NCBI RefSeq assembly: GCF_900187015.1
Contig: NZ_LT906479.1
Span: 3,844,001 to 3,908,000, forward strand
From: Serratia ficaria
GTDB taxonomy: Bacteria; Pseudomonadota; Gammaproteobacteria; Enterobacterales; Enterobacteriaceae
Direction of reading: 5' to 3'
Length of the DNA: 64,000 nt
A program made the position numbers and the translations under genes. The notes beneath the pieces were generated by a model. The model searched no databases, was not told the DNA's origin, and saw nothing but the letters and a program-made list of their open reading frames with translations. The number at the start of each line of letters is the position of its first letter. The first letter of the stretch is position 1. Positions 1 through 8,015 of the stretch are shown here, one piece after another.

Positions 1-665
1 ATCAGGCCGCCCAGGCTCTGGCGGAAACGGTCTTTGTCCATCTTGTCCAGGGTGTTTTTGTCCCACAGGCGGCTGCCGTCCGGCGAAAACTCATCGCCCA
101 GCACCACTTCGCCGTTGAACAGGCCGAATTCCAGCTTGAAGTCGACCAGGATCAGGCCCGCGTCGTCGAACAGCTTGCTCAGCACGTCGTTGGCGCGGTA
201 GCTCAGCTCGCGCATGCGCGCCAGATGCGCTTTGCCCACCCAGCCGAAGGTTTCGCAGTAGGATTCGTTAACCATGGGATCGTGCATGGCGTCGTTCTTC
301 AGAAACAGATCAAACAGCGGCGGGTTCAGCACCAGGCCTTCTTCGATGCCCAGACGCTTCACCAGCGAACCGGCGGCGCGGTTGCGGATCACGCATTCGA
401 CCGGCACCATGTCGAGCTTCTTCACCAGCACTTCGTTGTCGGACAGCAGACGCTCCATTTGGGTCGGGATGCCGGCTTCTTCCAGTTTGCTCATGATGAA
501 ATGGTTGAACTTGTTGTTCACCATGCCTTTGCGGTCGAACTGCTCAATGCGCTGACCATCCAGTGCTGACGTATCGTTGCGGAATTCCAACACCAGCAGA
601 TCGGGATTTTCGGTGGTGTAGACGGTTTTCGCCTTTCCGCGATACAACTCAGCTAACTTTTGCAT
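1..665 (-). CDS. purC: Phosphoribosylaminoimidazole-succinocarboxamide synthase, cut by the left edge
   Basis: SAICAR synthetase joins aspartate to CAIR using ATP in de novo purine synthesis, in the cytosol. The minus-strand frame starts at the ATG at 665 ([20 protein letters not shown], closely like recalled E. coli PurC) and stays open to base 1. About 221 of the usual ~237 residues are present, so only the last ~16 are missing. Recognisable segments follow in order: the nucleotide-binding lysine region GKAKTVY at residues 10-16, [13 protein letters not shown], then DFKLEFG and the [12 protein letters not shown] active-site stretch. It lies downstream of bamC on the same strand, separated by a terminator and its own PurR-boxed promoter, so it is probably a separate transcript controlled by purines. 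Confidence 0.96.
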   Translation of the reverse strand, partial: MQKLAELYRGKAKTVYTTENPDLLVLEFRNDTSALDGQRIEQFDRKGMVNNKFNHFIMSKLEEAGIPTQMERLLSDNEVLVKKLDMVPVECVIRNRAAGSLVKRLGIEEGLVLNPPLFDLFLKNDAMHDPMVNESYCETFGWVGKAHLARMRELSYRANDVLSKLFDDAGLILVDFKLEFGLFNGEVVLGDEFSPDGSRLWDKNTLDKMDKDRFRQSLGGL

Positions 666-779
666 CTTACATACTCCAATAAGGATACCCTTCAGCTTTC
701 GAACGACAGCGTCGTTGGCTGCCGCTTGAAATCGGGGGGGTATAAAATTGATACAACGAATTATTTAACAACACACCTG

Positions 780-817
780 GGTATATTGTGCCAAACCTGC
801 GACGCAAACGATACCGT
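780..817 (-). promoter_or_regulatory. PurR box and promoter of purC
   Basis: On the plus strand 802-817 reads ACGCAAACGATACCGT, which matches the PurR consensus ANGCAANCGNTTNCNT at all but one defined position. On the minus strand the box contains a possible -35 (TTGCGT, 802-807), followed after 16 bases by a possible -10 (TATACC, 780-785). A PurR dimer there would block RNA polymerase for purC. The box is read directly; the -35/-10 assignment is inference. The leader to the ATG at 665 would be about 100 bases. Confidence 0.75.
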
Positions 818-830
818 GCTGAGCAAACAA

Positions 831-850
831 AAAGGGGCCGGGGCCCCTTT
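831..850 (-). terminator. Rho-independent terminator after bamC
   Basis: Arms AAAGGGGC (831-838) and GCCCCTTT (843-850) are perfect complements around a 4-base loop. On the minus strand the stem lies just past the bamC stop and is followed by a T-rich run. The flanks are A-rich/T-rich on both sides, so it could work in either direction. Confidence 0.85.
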
Positions 851-854
851 TTAG

Positions 855-1907
855 TTATTTAACGCTGGTTTTACTGAACGCGGACTGGAATGCCGCCACC
901 AGCGCGTCGTTTTGCGACTGGGTCAACGGCTTGCCCTTGGGATCGATAAATTGCAGGCTGGTGCGGTTGTTCAGGTCACCGACCTGCAGCTTGTAATCCC
1001 CTTCGGTCAGCTCAGGATCCTTGACGCCCAGGGCGTCCCAATCGCTGCTGCTCGGCGCTTTGTAGGTCACGGCGACGGTGCCCTGCGGACGGCTGCGGTC
1101 ACCCACTTTCATCCCCAGTTTCTCCAGCGCCGGCGGCAGGCGATCCCACACCACGGTGTAAGGGCCGCGCACCACCAGCATCGGCAGGCCGGTATCATCG
1201 GCGCCGCTCTGCACGTCGAGCGCGCCGAAACGGCTCGCCGATTCGCTGCTCGCCAGGTTGTCTTGTTTATCCAGGCCTTCGACCAGGGTGTTCATCATCA
1301 TGCCGTTGTAACGCTGAATTTCAGAAGGGTCGGTAACCGGGTCGGTTTTGCCCTGCTGCTGCAGGCCGACGCTTTTCACCACCAGCGCCTGCTGGTAACC
1401 CTGCTGTTGCACGCTGATCTGATAGCGGCCTTCGTACTGGTTGTCTTCGTCCAGACGGTTCCATTTCACCCAGTCGGTGGTCAGGGTCTGACCGGCGTCC
1501 TGACGTGAAGCGATGGCGATGTTCTTCGCCTGCAGCAGGCTGACCACGCGCGACCACAGGTTCTGGTTTTGCGGGCTGTTTTCCAGCAGCAGCGTGCCGC
1601 TGTCGCCGTTGTACTGCGCGCGTGAACCGCTCAGCAGCGCCAGCGGCTGCACCGGCGGACGAATGTCCAACTGCTTGCCGACGCCGCCTTTCAGCTGGGT
1701 GGCCGGCACGTCATAGTTGCCGCTCTGCACCGGCAGGATCATGCCAGCAGGCGCGTTCAGCGCCTTGAGCGGCGAGGCGTCGAGATAGGCCTCGTCGCCG
1801 CTGACCTGGCGCTTGTAGCGCTGATCGCTGCTACAGGCCGCCAGCATCATAACCAACGAGACGCCAACGATTTTCGCTACTCTCGACTTTTGCAATGAAT
1901 AAGCCAT
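855..1907 (-). CDS. bamC: Outer-membrane assembly lipoprotein BamC (NlpB)
   Basis: Lipoprotein subunit of the BamABCDE machine that folds beta-barrel proteins into the outer membrane. The start [18 protein letters not shown] is that of recalled E. coli BamC; an ATG one codon upstream is in frame but less likely. The lipobox is MLAAC with Cys25 as the lipidated residue and Ser at +2, which agrees with outer-membrane sorting. The mature N-terminus [20 protein letters not shown] is the conserved unstructured segment that binds BamD; two helix-grip domains follow. The product is 350 residues, the family size. It follows dapA by 17 bases and is cotranscribed with it, as in E. coli. Confidence 0.97.
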   Translation of the reverse strand: MAYSLQKSRVAKIVGVSLVMMLAACSSDQRYKRQVSGDEAYLDASPLKALNAPAGMILPVQSGNYDVPATQLKGGVGKQLDIRPPVQPLALLSGSRAQYNGDSGTLLLENSPQNQNLWSRVVSLLQAKNIAIASRQDAGQTLTTDWVKWNRLDEDNQYEGRYQISVQQQGYQQALVVKSVGLQQQGKTDPVTDPSEIQRYNGMMMNTLVEGLDKQDNLASSESASRFGALDVQSGADDTGLPMLVVRGPYTVVWDRLPPALEKLGMKVGDRSRPQGTVAVTYKAPSSSDWDALGVKDPELTEGDYKLQVGDLNNRTSLQFIDPKGKPLTQSQNDALVAAFQSAFSKTSVK

Positions 1908-1924
1908 CAAATTTCCCTTAAGAG

Positions 1925-2806
1925 TTACAGCAAACCGACACTTTTCAGTGCGCGTTCCACGACCGGACGCGCAGCGTCGGTCAACGGCGTCATCGGCAGA
2001 CGCAGCGTATCGGTTGCCATCAATCCCAATGCCTTACAGGCCCACTTCACCGGAATTGGGTTTGCTTCTACAAATAAATCCTGATGCAACGGCATCAAGC
2101 GCTGATTTAAGCGGCGTGCCTCGGCGAAGTTGCCCTGCGCCGCCAGCGCGCAAAGCTGCGCCATTTCACGCGCGGCCACGTTGGCCGTAACGGAAATAAC
2201 CCCTTTGCCGCCCAGTTGCATGAAGTCCAGACCGCTGGCGTCGTCGCCGCTCAGCAGGATGAAGTCTTCATCGTCAACCAGCACTTGGATCTGACTTACG
2301 CGACTTAAGTTCCCCGTCGCTTCCTTAACGGCAACAATATTCTTGATTTTCGCCAGCCGCGCGATGGTCGGCGGCAGCATGTCGCAGCCGGTGCGCGAAG
2401 GCACGTTATACAGGATCTGCGGCAGTTCGGTGCTTTCGGCGATCGCCTTGAAGTGCTGATACAGCCCTTCCTGGGTCGGCTTATTGTAGTACGGCGTTAC
2501 CGTCAGGCAACCCACTACGCCGGTATCGGCAAAGCGGCTGGTGAGCGAAATGGCTTCAGCGGTGGCGTTGGCGCCGGTACCGGCGATCACCGGAATGCGG
2601 CCGTCGGCCAGCTCCAGCGTCTGCAATACCACGTCGACGTGCTCGTCATGGGCAAGCGTTGCGGACTCGCCGGTAGTCCCTACGGAAACGATAGCCGCGG
2701 TTCCACTGGCTACATGATAATCAATCAGTTTTTTTAGGCTCGCGCGATCGACAGCACCTTTGTCGTCCATCGGCGTAACCAGTGCAACAATACTTCCCGT
2801 AAACAT
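1925..2806 (-). CDS. dapA: 4-hydroxy-tetrahydrodipicolinate synthase
   Basis: Condenses pyruvate with aspartate semialdehyde at the first committed step of the diaminopimelate/lysine branch; cytosolic TIM barrel. With the ATG at 2806 ([19 protein letters not shown]) the product has 293 residues, the usual length, and a strong Shine-Dalgarno (GGAGGGGA) lies 6-13 bases upstream. An in-frame start nine codons further up has no such support. The Schiff-base lysine is Lys161 (AVKEATGN), with Tyr133 (ILYNVPSR), Thr44-Thr45 and Arg138 in place. It is divergent from gcvR and heads the dapA-bamC operon. Confidence 0.98.
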   Translation of the reverse strand: MFTGSIVALVTPMDDKGAVDRASLKKLIDYHVASGTAAIVSVGTTGESATLAHDEHVDVVLQTLELADGRIPVIAGTGANATAEAISLTSRFADTGVVGCLTVTPYYNKPTQEGLYQHFKAIAESTELPQILYNVPSRTGCDMLPPTIARLAKIKNIVAVKEATGNLSRVSQIQVLVDDEDFILLSGDDASGLDFMQLGGKGVISVTANVAAREMAQLCALAAQGNFAEARRLNQRLMPLHQDLFVEANPIPVKWACKALGLMATDTLRLPMTPLTDAARPVVERALKSVGLL

Positions 2807-2907
2807 TGGCCGTCCCCTCCACAAACAAGTCACTCATGGTACTTTTGCTGCCTATCCAAAAGCAAGCGAACAACGGCGTTGTAAGCGCTTGGCAGGCGGT
2901 TTTTTTT

Positions 2908-3522
2908 ATGTTTACCATGGTAACCCCATTGAGCACGACAGGAAGCGCCATTTTGCCTAAGCCAGATGAACACTATCTCGTGATTACCGCGCTCGGCGCC
3001 GACCGCACCGGGATCGTCAATACCATCACCCGCCACGTCAGCAGTTGCGGATGCAATATCGAAGATAGCCGTCTGGCCATGCTGGGAGAGGAGTTCACCT
3101 TCATCATGCTGCTGTCCGGCAGTTGGAACGCCATCACGCTGATCGAATCCACCCTGCCGCAAAAGGGCGCCGAGCTGGAGCTGCTGATTGTGATGAAGCG
3201 CACCAACGCGCATGAGCGACCGCCCATGCCCGCCACCGTGTGGGTGCAGGTCGAGGTGAAAGACTCACCGCATATCATCGAACGCTTCACCGACCTGTTC
3301 GACTCCAGCCAGATGAACATCGCCGAGCTGGTGTCGCGCACCCAGCCGGCGGACGGCGACCTGCCGCCGCAGCTGTATATCCAGATCACCGCGCACAGCT
3401 CCGGCGACCGGGATGCCTCAAATATTGAGCAAGCCTTTCATCGCCTATGTACAGAATTGAACGCGCAAGGCAGTATTAGCGTGGTGAACTATCCACAGCA
3501 TGACGAGAAAGATGGAGAGTAG
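2908..3522 (+). CDS. gcvR: Glycine cleavage system transcriptional repressor GcvR
   Basis: Partner of GcvA: with low glycine GcvR binds GcvA and represses the gcvTHP operon. It has no DNA-binding domain but two ACT domains, the first near HYLVITALGADRTGIVNT and the second near TVWVQVEVKDSPHIIERF. The body from HYLVITALGADR onward is almost colinear with recalled E. coli GcvR. The start is uncertain: ATGs at 2908 and 2917 are both in frame, and 2908 is chosen because a GGCAGG lies upstream. The open frame extends to 2806, but that extension overlaps the dapA start and lacks homology. The stop at 3520-3522 is followed directly by bcp. Confidence 0.93.
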   Translation: MFTMVTPLSTTGSAILPKPDEHYLVITALGADRTGIVNTITRHVSSCGCNIEDSRLAMLGEEFTFIMLLSGSWNAITLIESTLPQKGAELELLIVMKRTNAHERPPMPATVWVQVEVKDSPHIIERFTDLFDSSQMNIAELVSRTQPADGDLPPQLYIQITAHSSGDRDASNIEQAFHRLCTELNAQGSISVVNYPQHDEKDGE

Positions 3523-3524
3523 TG

Positions 3525-3989
3525 ATGAGCCCATTGAAAGCCGGTGACACAGCGCCGAAATTTAGTTTGCCTGACCAGGACGGTGAGGAAATTAATTTGG
3601 CCGACTTCCAGGGACAGCGAGTGTTGGTATATTTTTACCCCAAGGCGATGACGCCGGGCTGCACCGTGCAGGCCTGCGGCCTGCGGGATAACATGGACGA
3701 ATTGAAAAAGGCCGGTGTCGAAGTGCTGGGGATCAGCACCGACAAGCCGGAAAAACTGTCGCGTTTTGCCGAGAAAGAGTTACTCAACTTCACGCTGCTG
3801 TCTGACGAAGATCATCAGGTGGCGCAGCAGTTTGGCGTGTGGGGTGAAAAAACCTTTATGGGCAAAACCTACGACGGCATTCACCGCATCAGCTTCCTGA
3901 TCGACGGCAAAGGCCAGGTTGAGAAAGTGTTCGATGATTTCAAGACCACCAATCATCACGACATCGTTCTGAGCTACCTGCAGCAGTAA
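3525..3989 (+). CDS. bcp: Thioredoxin-dependent thiol peroxidase Bcp
   Basis: Peroxiredoxin that reduces hydroperoxides with thioredoxin as electron donor. The sequence TPGCTVQACGLRD carries the peroxidatic Cys46 and the resolving Cys51 of the atypical 2-Cys class. The product is 154 residues, the family size. The ATG at 3525 is two bases past the gcvR stop; an overlapping GTG at 3522 is possible but the ATG gives the conserved N-terminus MSPLKAGDTAPKFSLPDQDG. It is translationally linked to gcvR and followed by a strong hairpin shared with the convergent perM. Confidence 0.97.
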   Translation: MSPLKAGDTAPKFSLPDQDGEEINLADFQGQRVLVYFYPKAMTPGCTVQACGLRDNMDELKKAGVEVLGISTDKPEKLSRFAEKELLNFTLLSDEDHQVAQQFGVWGEKTFMGKTYDGIHRISFLIDGKGQVEKVFDDFKTTNHHDIVLSYLQQ

Positions 3990-3995
3990 TCTTCA

Positions 3996-4023
3996 CGAAG
4001 CGCAGCGGCCCCGCTGCGCTTCG
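3996..4023. terminator. Shared hairpin between bcp and perM
   Basis: CGAAGCGCAGCGG (3996-4008) is the exact reverse complement of 4011-4023, giving a long GC-rich stem with a very short loop. There is only a weak T run (TTATT) after it on the plus strand. Its place between two convergent genes suggests a bidirectional terminator. Confidence 0.7.
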
Positions 4024-4035
4024 TTATTCCGTCCG

Positions 4036-5109
4036 TCAGGCGTTGTCTTCCACTTCCACCCGCAGTTCATCCGGCCAGGCGTGGATCACCGCCTTCACCA
4101 GCGTCGCCAGCGGAATGGCGAAGAATACGCCCCAGAAGCCCCACAGCCCGCCGAAAATAATCACCGACAAAATGATCACCAGCGGATGCAGGTTGACCGC
4201 CTCCGAGAACAGGATCGGCACCAGCAGGTTGCCGTCCAGCCCCTGCACCACCAGATAAGCGACGATCAGCGTCCAAAAATCGGCGCCGACGCCCCACTGG
4301 AACATCGCCACCACCACTACCGGAATGGTGACCAGCACCGCGCCGATGTAGGGGATGAGCACCGAGAAACCGACCAGCACCGCCAACAGCAGCGAATAGC
4401 GCATATCCAGCACCACGAACACCAGATAGGTCGCCACCCCGACGATCACCATCTCCAGCACCTTGCCGCGGATATAGTTGGTGATCTGCTGGTTCATTTC
4501 CTGCCACACCTGCCCCGCCAGCCCGCGGTTGCGCGGCAGCACCCGGCGCACCGCGTTGAGCATCTGCTCTTTGTCCTTCAGCAGGAAGAACATCATCATC
4601 GGCACCAGGATCAGGTAGATAGCCAACGTCAGCAGCCCGACCAGCGAAGCCAGCGAGAACTTCACCACCGACTCGCCCATGCCGGACAGCCTGCCGCGCA
4701 GGTTCTCCGCCATCATGTCGATGATGCCGGCGTCCACCAGCGCCGGGTAGCGCTTCGGCAGCGTCGCGGCGAAGTTATAGAACTGATTGAGCATCCCCGG
4801 CAGATCGGTCATCAGGTTGATGCCCTGCTGCCAGGCGGTGGGCGCCACCACGAACACCAGCAGCATCGCGATGCCGGCGAACATGATCATCACCATGCTC
4901 GCCGCCCAATTGCGCGAACAGCCGATGCGCTGCAGGCGCGCGGTCGGCCACTCCAGCAGATACGCCAGCACGATGGCCACCAGCAGCGGGGTCAGAATGC
5001 CGTGCAAAAAATAAAGAATGAGGAAACCGGCGAGCAGGATCACCAGCAGCGCGATGGCCTGCGGATCGGTGAAGCGGCGGCGGTACCACTGTAATAACAT
5101 CTCCAGCAT
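4036..5109 (-). CDS. perM: AI-2E/PerM family membrane protein
   Basis: Homologue of E. coli PerM (YfgO), a member of the AI-2 exporter/TqsA superfamily with seven to eight membrane segments; the physiological substrate is not settled. It is 357 residues, the family length. The N-terminus MLEMLLQWYRRRFTDPQAIA and the C-terminal signature NLHPLVIILSVIIFGGLWGF are those of PerM. The ATG at 5109 has AGGAG about ten bases upstream. In E. coli perM stands back to back with bepA; here bepA is 10.5 kb away because an accessory block has been inserted upstream of perM. Confidence 0.93.
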   Translation of the reverse strand: MLEMLLQWYRRRFTDPQAIALLVILLAGFLILYFLHGILTPLLVAIVLAYLLEWPTARLQRIGCSRNWAASMVMIMFAGIAMLLVFVVAPTAWQQGINLMTDLPGMLNQFYNFAATLPKRYPALVDAGIIDMMAENLRGRLSGMGESVVKFSLASLVGLLTLAIYLILVPMMMFFLLKDKEQMLNAVRRVLPRNRGLAGQVWQEMNQQITNYIRGKVLEMVIVGVATYLVFVVLDMRYSLLLAVLVGFSVLIPYIGAVLVTIPVVVVAMFQWGVGADFWTLIVAYLVVQGLDGNLLVPILFSEAVNLHPLVIILSVIIFGGLWGFWGVFFAIPLATLVKAVIHAWPDELRVEVEDNA

Positions 5110-5784
5110 CAGAGAGTGCTCCTAGAGGTTTGACTGGCGGGCATTGCGGTTCCTGGGGTTGGTATTTTTATGGGGTGAACGGATCACCGAAAATCAAAGC
5201 GCTTAAAACACCTCCACCTTACATCAACACCGGCGTGGTCGGCCAGTCGTCAGCAGTGGCATTACATGCCCATTATCATACGGGAGCGGGTGGCAAACGC
5301 AGGGTATGTGTTGTCCCGGTTGGCTACACCGAATGAAGCTGGCTCTCGCATCGCTCAAGGGCTCAATGGTCAAATATTAAATAAAAAGGCCAATAATAAT
5401 ATTCCTAAATCAATTTAAAAATACGACAGAATTCAATCCGTTGAACTCCCCTCCTTTACCCATTAACCACCCACATTAATAAATATTTCCATAAAATAGT
5501 CAGTGAAAACAAAAAACCAATTGAATAACAATAAACTACATAACTCACAATAAAGAAACCAATAAAATACACCTATACTACCCCAACATAAATATTGATT
5601 TTTTCTTTACCTCAGCTTGATAAAAAATCTCTGTAGACTAACGTTAGTAACTAAATGTAAATAAAAAACATCATTCGCTCACCATGAAAACTCCCGGTTA
5701 TCCGGGCCTGCAGCATCCGTTTTATCTTGCACCGACAGTTATTTTACAAATCCGAAAATGACTTAATCAACTGCGAGGACAAAC
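5110..5784. other. Intergenic region upstream of the sulfatase gene, AT-rich in its second half
   Basis: No convincing gene in these 675 bases. The first ~240 bases are ordinary in composition and hold only a poor 68-codon open frame. From about 5360 to 5680 the sequence is strikingly AT-rich compared with the high-GC surroundings. A perfect 12-bp palindrome ACTAACGTTAGT sits at 5637-5648, 14 bases after a possible -35 (TTGATA, 5617-5622). A small CCCGG/CCGGG hairpin follows near 5693-5706. The sharp composition change suggests this part came with the transferred sulfatase gene, or is an H-NS-bound regulatory region (inference). Confidence 0.6.
5637..5648. promoter_or_regulatory. Palindromic operator candidate upstream of the alkyl sulfatase
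   Basis: ACTAACGTTAGT is a perfect 12-bp inverted repeat, about 137 bases before the sulfatase start and near a TTGATA hexamer. The size and symmetry fit a TetR- or LysR-type operator, but no regulator gene is adjacent and I cannot name the protein. Confidence 0.4.
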
Positions 5785-7761
5785 ATGAAACTCAAACCTG
5801 TTGCGCACTGTCTCGCCCTTGCCGGCTTGCTTACTTTTCTGTCGATACCCGCGTCAGCGGAGGAAATCACAAAAGACGCAACCGCGGCGACCAAGCAGGC
5901 GAACGATGCGCTCTACAATATTCTCCCCTTTTCCAGCAAGACCGACTTTACCGACGCGCACAAGGGGTTTATTGCCCCCCTTCCCGATGCCGTAATCAAA
6001 GGAGAATCGGGCAACGTTGTCTGGGATCCCAAAAAATACGCCTTCATCAAAGAGGGCGAAAAAGCGCCCGATACGGTCAACCCCAGCCTCTGGCGTCAGT
6101 CACAGCTGATCAACATCAGCGGCCTGTTTGAAGTCACTGATGGCGTATACCAAATTCGCAATCTGGATCTCTCCAACATGACTATTATCGAGGGGAAGGA
6201 AGGCATAACTGTGGTTGATCCGCTGGTTTCGGCCGAAACGGCGCAGGTCGGGATGGAGCTGTACTACAAAAACCGCGGCAAAAAACCGGTGGTTGCGGTG
6301 ATCTATACCCACAGCCACGTGGACCACTACGGCGGGGTGCGGGGCGTTATTGACGAAGCGGACGTTAAGGCCGGAAAAATCAAGATCTATGCCCCGGCCG
6401 GTTTTATGAAAGATGCCGTGTCTGAAAACATCATGGCCGGCAACGTCATGAGCCGCAGGGCGAGTTACATGTATGGCAACCTGCTGCCGGCGAATGCGAA
6501 AGGTCAGGTTGGTGCGGGCTTGGGGACCACCACCTCAGCCGGCACCGTCACGCTGATCGCGCCGACAGATTACATCACCAAGACCGGGGAGAAGCTCGTT
6601 ATCGACGGGCTGACCTATGACTTTATGATGGCGCCGGGATCCGAGGCACCGTCCGAGATGCTCTGGTACATCGAAGAGAAAAAGCTCATCGAAGCCGCCG
6701 AGGACGTCACTCATACGCTTCACAATACCTATTCCCTGCGCGGCGCGAAAATCCGCGAGCCGCTGCCCTGGTCAAAATATATCAACGACGCCATCGCTAT
6801 CTGGGGTGACAAGGCCGAGGTTATCCTCGCACAGCACCACTGGCCAACCTGGGGTAACGAAAACGTCGTCAAGCTGCTGAAAAGCCAGCGCGACCTGTAC
6901 CGCTACATCAACGACCAAACCCTGCGCATGGCCAACCAAGGCTTAACCCGTGATGAAATTGCAGCGAACTTCAAACTGCCTCCGGGATTGGCAAACACCT
7001 GGGCCAACCGGGGCTACTACGGCTCCGTCAGCCATGACGTCAAGGCCACCTACGTGCTCTATCTGGGCTGGTTTGACGGCAATCCGGCCACGCTGGATGA
7101 GCTGCCGCCCGCTGAGGCCGCGAAAAAGTTTGTAGAGTACATGGGCGGCGCCGACAGCATTCTGCAAAAAGCCAGGGCGGATTACGACAAGGGGAATTTC
7201 CGTTGGGTAGCCCAGGTGGTCAGTAAGGTGGTATTCGCCGACCCGGACAATAAAGCCGCGCGTGATCTCGAAGCGGATGCGCTTGAACAGATGGGCTACC
7301 AGGCGGAATCTGGGCCATGGCGTAATTTCTACCTGACGGGGGCGCAGGAGCTGCGCAACGGCGTGAAAAAACTGCCGACGCCGAATACGGCCAGCCCGGA
7401 TACGGTGCGCGCGATGACGCCAGAGATGTTCTTTGACTACCTGGCCGTGCATATCAACGGGGAGAAAGCGGCCAATGCCAAAGCCGTGCTGAATATTGAT
7501 TTCGGCGACGATGGCGGAAAGTACCGTCTCGATTTGGAAAACGGCGTGCTGAACCACACGGCGAATGCCGAAGCGCAAAACGCGGACGCCACAATCTCGC
7601 TGACGCGCGACACGCTCAACAAAATCATTTTGAAAGAGGAGTCGCTTAAGCAGGCGGAAGATAAAGGCGACGTGAAGATCACCGGCAACGGAGAAAAAGT
7701 CAACGAGCTTCTGAGCTATATGGACTCGTTCGAGTTCTGGTTCAACATGGTGACGCCATAA
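5785..7761 (+). CDS. Secreted alkyl/aryl-sulfatase, metallo-beta-lactamase fold (SdsA1/YjcS type)
   Basis: Hydrolyses primary alkyl sulfates such as dodecyl sulfate to alcohol plus sulfate, letting the cell detoxify or use detergents. A Sec signal peptide ends near ASA-EE (residue 25), so it is periplasmic or secreted. The binuclear zinc motif THSHVDHYGG is at residues 175-184; further ligand regions are EAAEDVTHTLHN and AQHHWPTWG. The middle is the alpha-helical dimerisation domain and the C-terminal ~130 residues are the SCP2-like domain of SdsA1. At 658 residues it matches E. coli YjcS. GAGGACA gives a Shine-Dalgarno. It lies alone after an AT-rich leader and looks acquired. Confidence 0.92.
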   Translation: MKLKPVAHCLALAGLLTFLSIPASAEEITKDATAATKQANDALYNILPFSSKTDFTDAHKGFIAPLPDAVIKGESGNVVWDPKKYAFIKEGEKAPDTVNPSLWRQSQLINISGLFEVTDGVYQIRNLDLSNMTIIEGKEGITVVDPLVSAETAQVGMELYYKNRGKKPVVAVIYTHSHVDHYGGVRGVIDEADVKAGKIKIYAPAGFMKDAVSENIMAGNVMSRRASYMYGNLLPANAKGQVGAGLGTTTSAGTVTLIAPTDYITKTGEKLVIDGLTYDFMMAPGSEAPSEMLWYIEEKKLIEAAEDVTHTLHNTYSLRGAKIREPLPWSKYINDAIAIWGDKAEVILAQHHWPTWGNENVVKLLKSQRDLYRYINDQTLRMANQGLTRDEIAANFKLPPGLANTWANRGYYGSVSHDVKATYVLYLGWFDGNPATLDELPPAEAAKKFVEYMGGADSILQKARADYDKGNFRWVAQVVSKVVFADPDNKAARDLEADALEQMGYQAESGPWRNFYLTGAQELRNGVKKLPTPNTASPDTVRAMTPEMFFDYLAVHINGEKAANAKAVLNIDFGDDGGKYRLDLENGVLNHTANAEAQNADATISLTRDTLNKIILKEESLKQAEDKGDVKITGNGEKVNELLSYMDSFEFWFNMVTP

Positions 7762-7767
7762 GCTCCC

Positions 7768-7794
7768 GCCCCTGCGGCCGACGGCTGCAGGGGC
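7768..7794 (+). terminator. Hairpin after the sulfatase gene
   Basis: GCCCCTGC (7768-7775) pairs with GCAGGGGC (7787-7794) and is followed by CTTATTTG. It begins seven bases after the stop codon. The T run is weak, so termination efficiency is uncertain. Confidence 0.6.
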
Positions 7795-7973
7795 CTTATT
7801 TGCCGCTGTCGCAACCCGTAAGTACTGGAGTAAATTGGGCGCCTGGCGCCCATCTGGAATTATAACTTCCAGAACGACAGCCATTGCGGATCATCGGCCG
7901 GGTCAGGCTCGCCGGCAGATTTTTGCCGGCCTGAATCTTCAGTTTCTCAAGTGACGCCGCGGGAAAACGAACG

Positions 7974-7997
7974 GCGGCCTCGCCGGAGCAAGGCCGC
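7974..7997 (-). terminator. Terminator after the TonB-dependent receptor
   Basis: GCGGCCT (7974-7980) pairs with AGGCCGC (7991-7997). On the minus strand the stem comes about 20 bases after the receptor stop and is followed by TTCGTTTTC. The rest of 7795-7973 holds only small hairpins (one GGGCGC/GCGCCC, one CTGGAA/TTCCAG near 7840-7870) and no gene. Confidence 0.65.
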
Positions 7998-8015
7998 GCG
8001 CGGCTGCGGCGAGCA

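Noticed and set aside
660..854. 64-codon frame between purC and bamC
   Set aside because: It spans the PurR box, promoter and terminator; not coding-like.
5130..5336. 68-codon frame upstream of perM
   Set aside because: No homology, no ribosome-binding site, ordinary chance frame in a promoter region.
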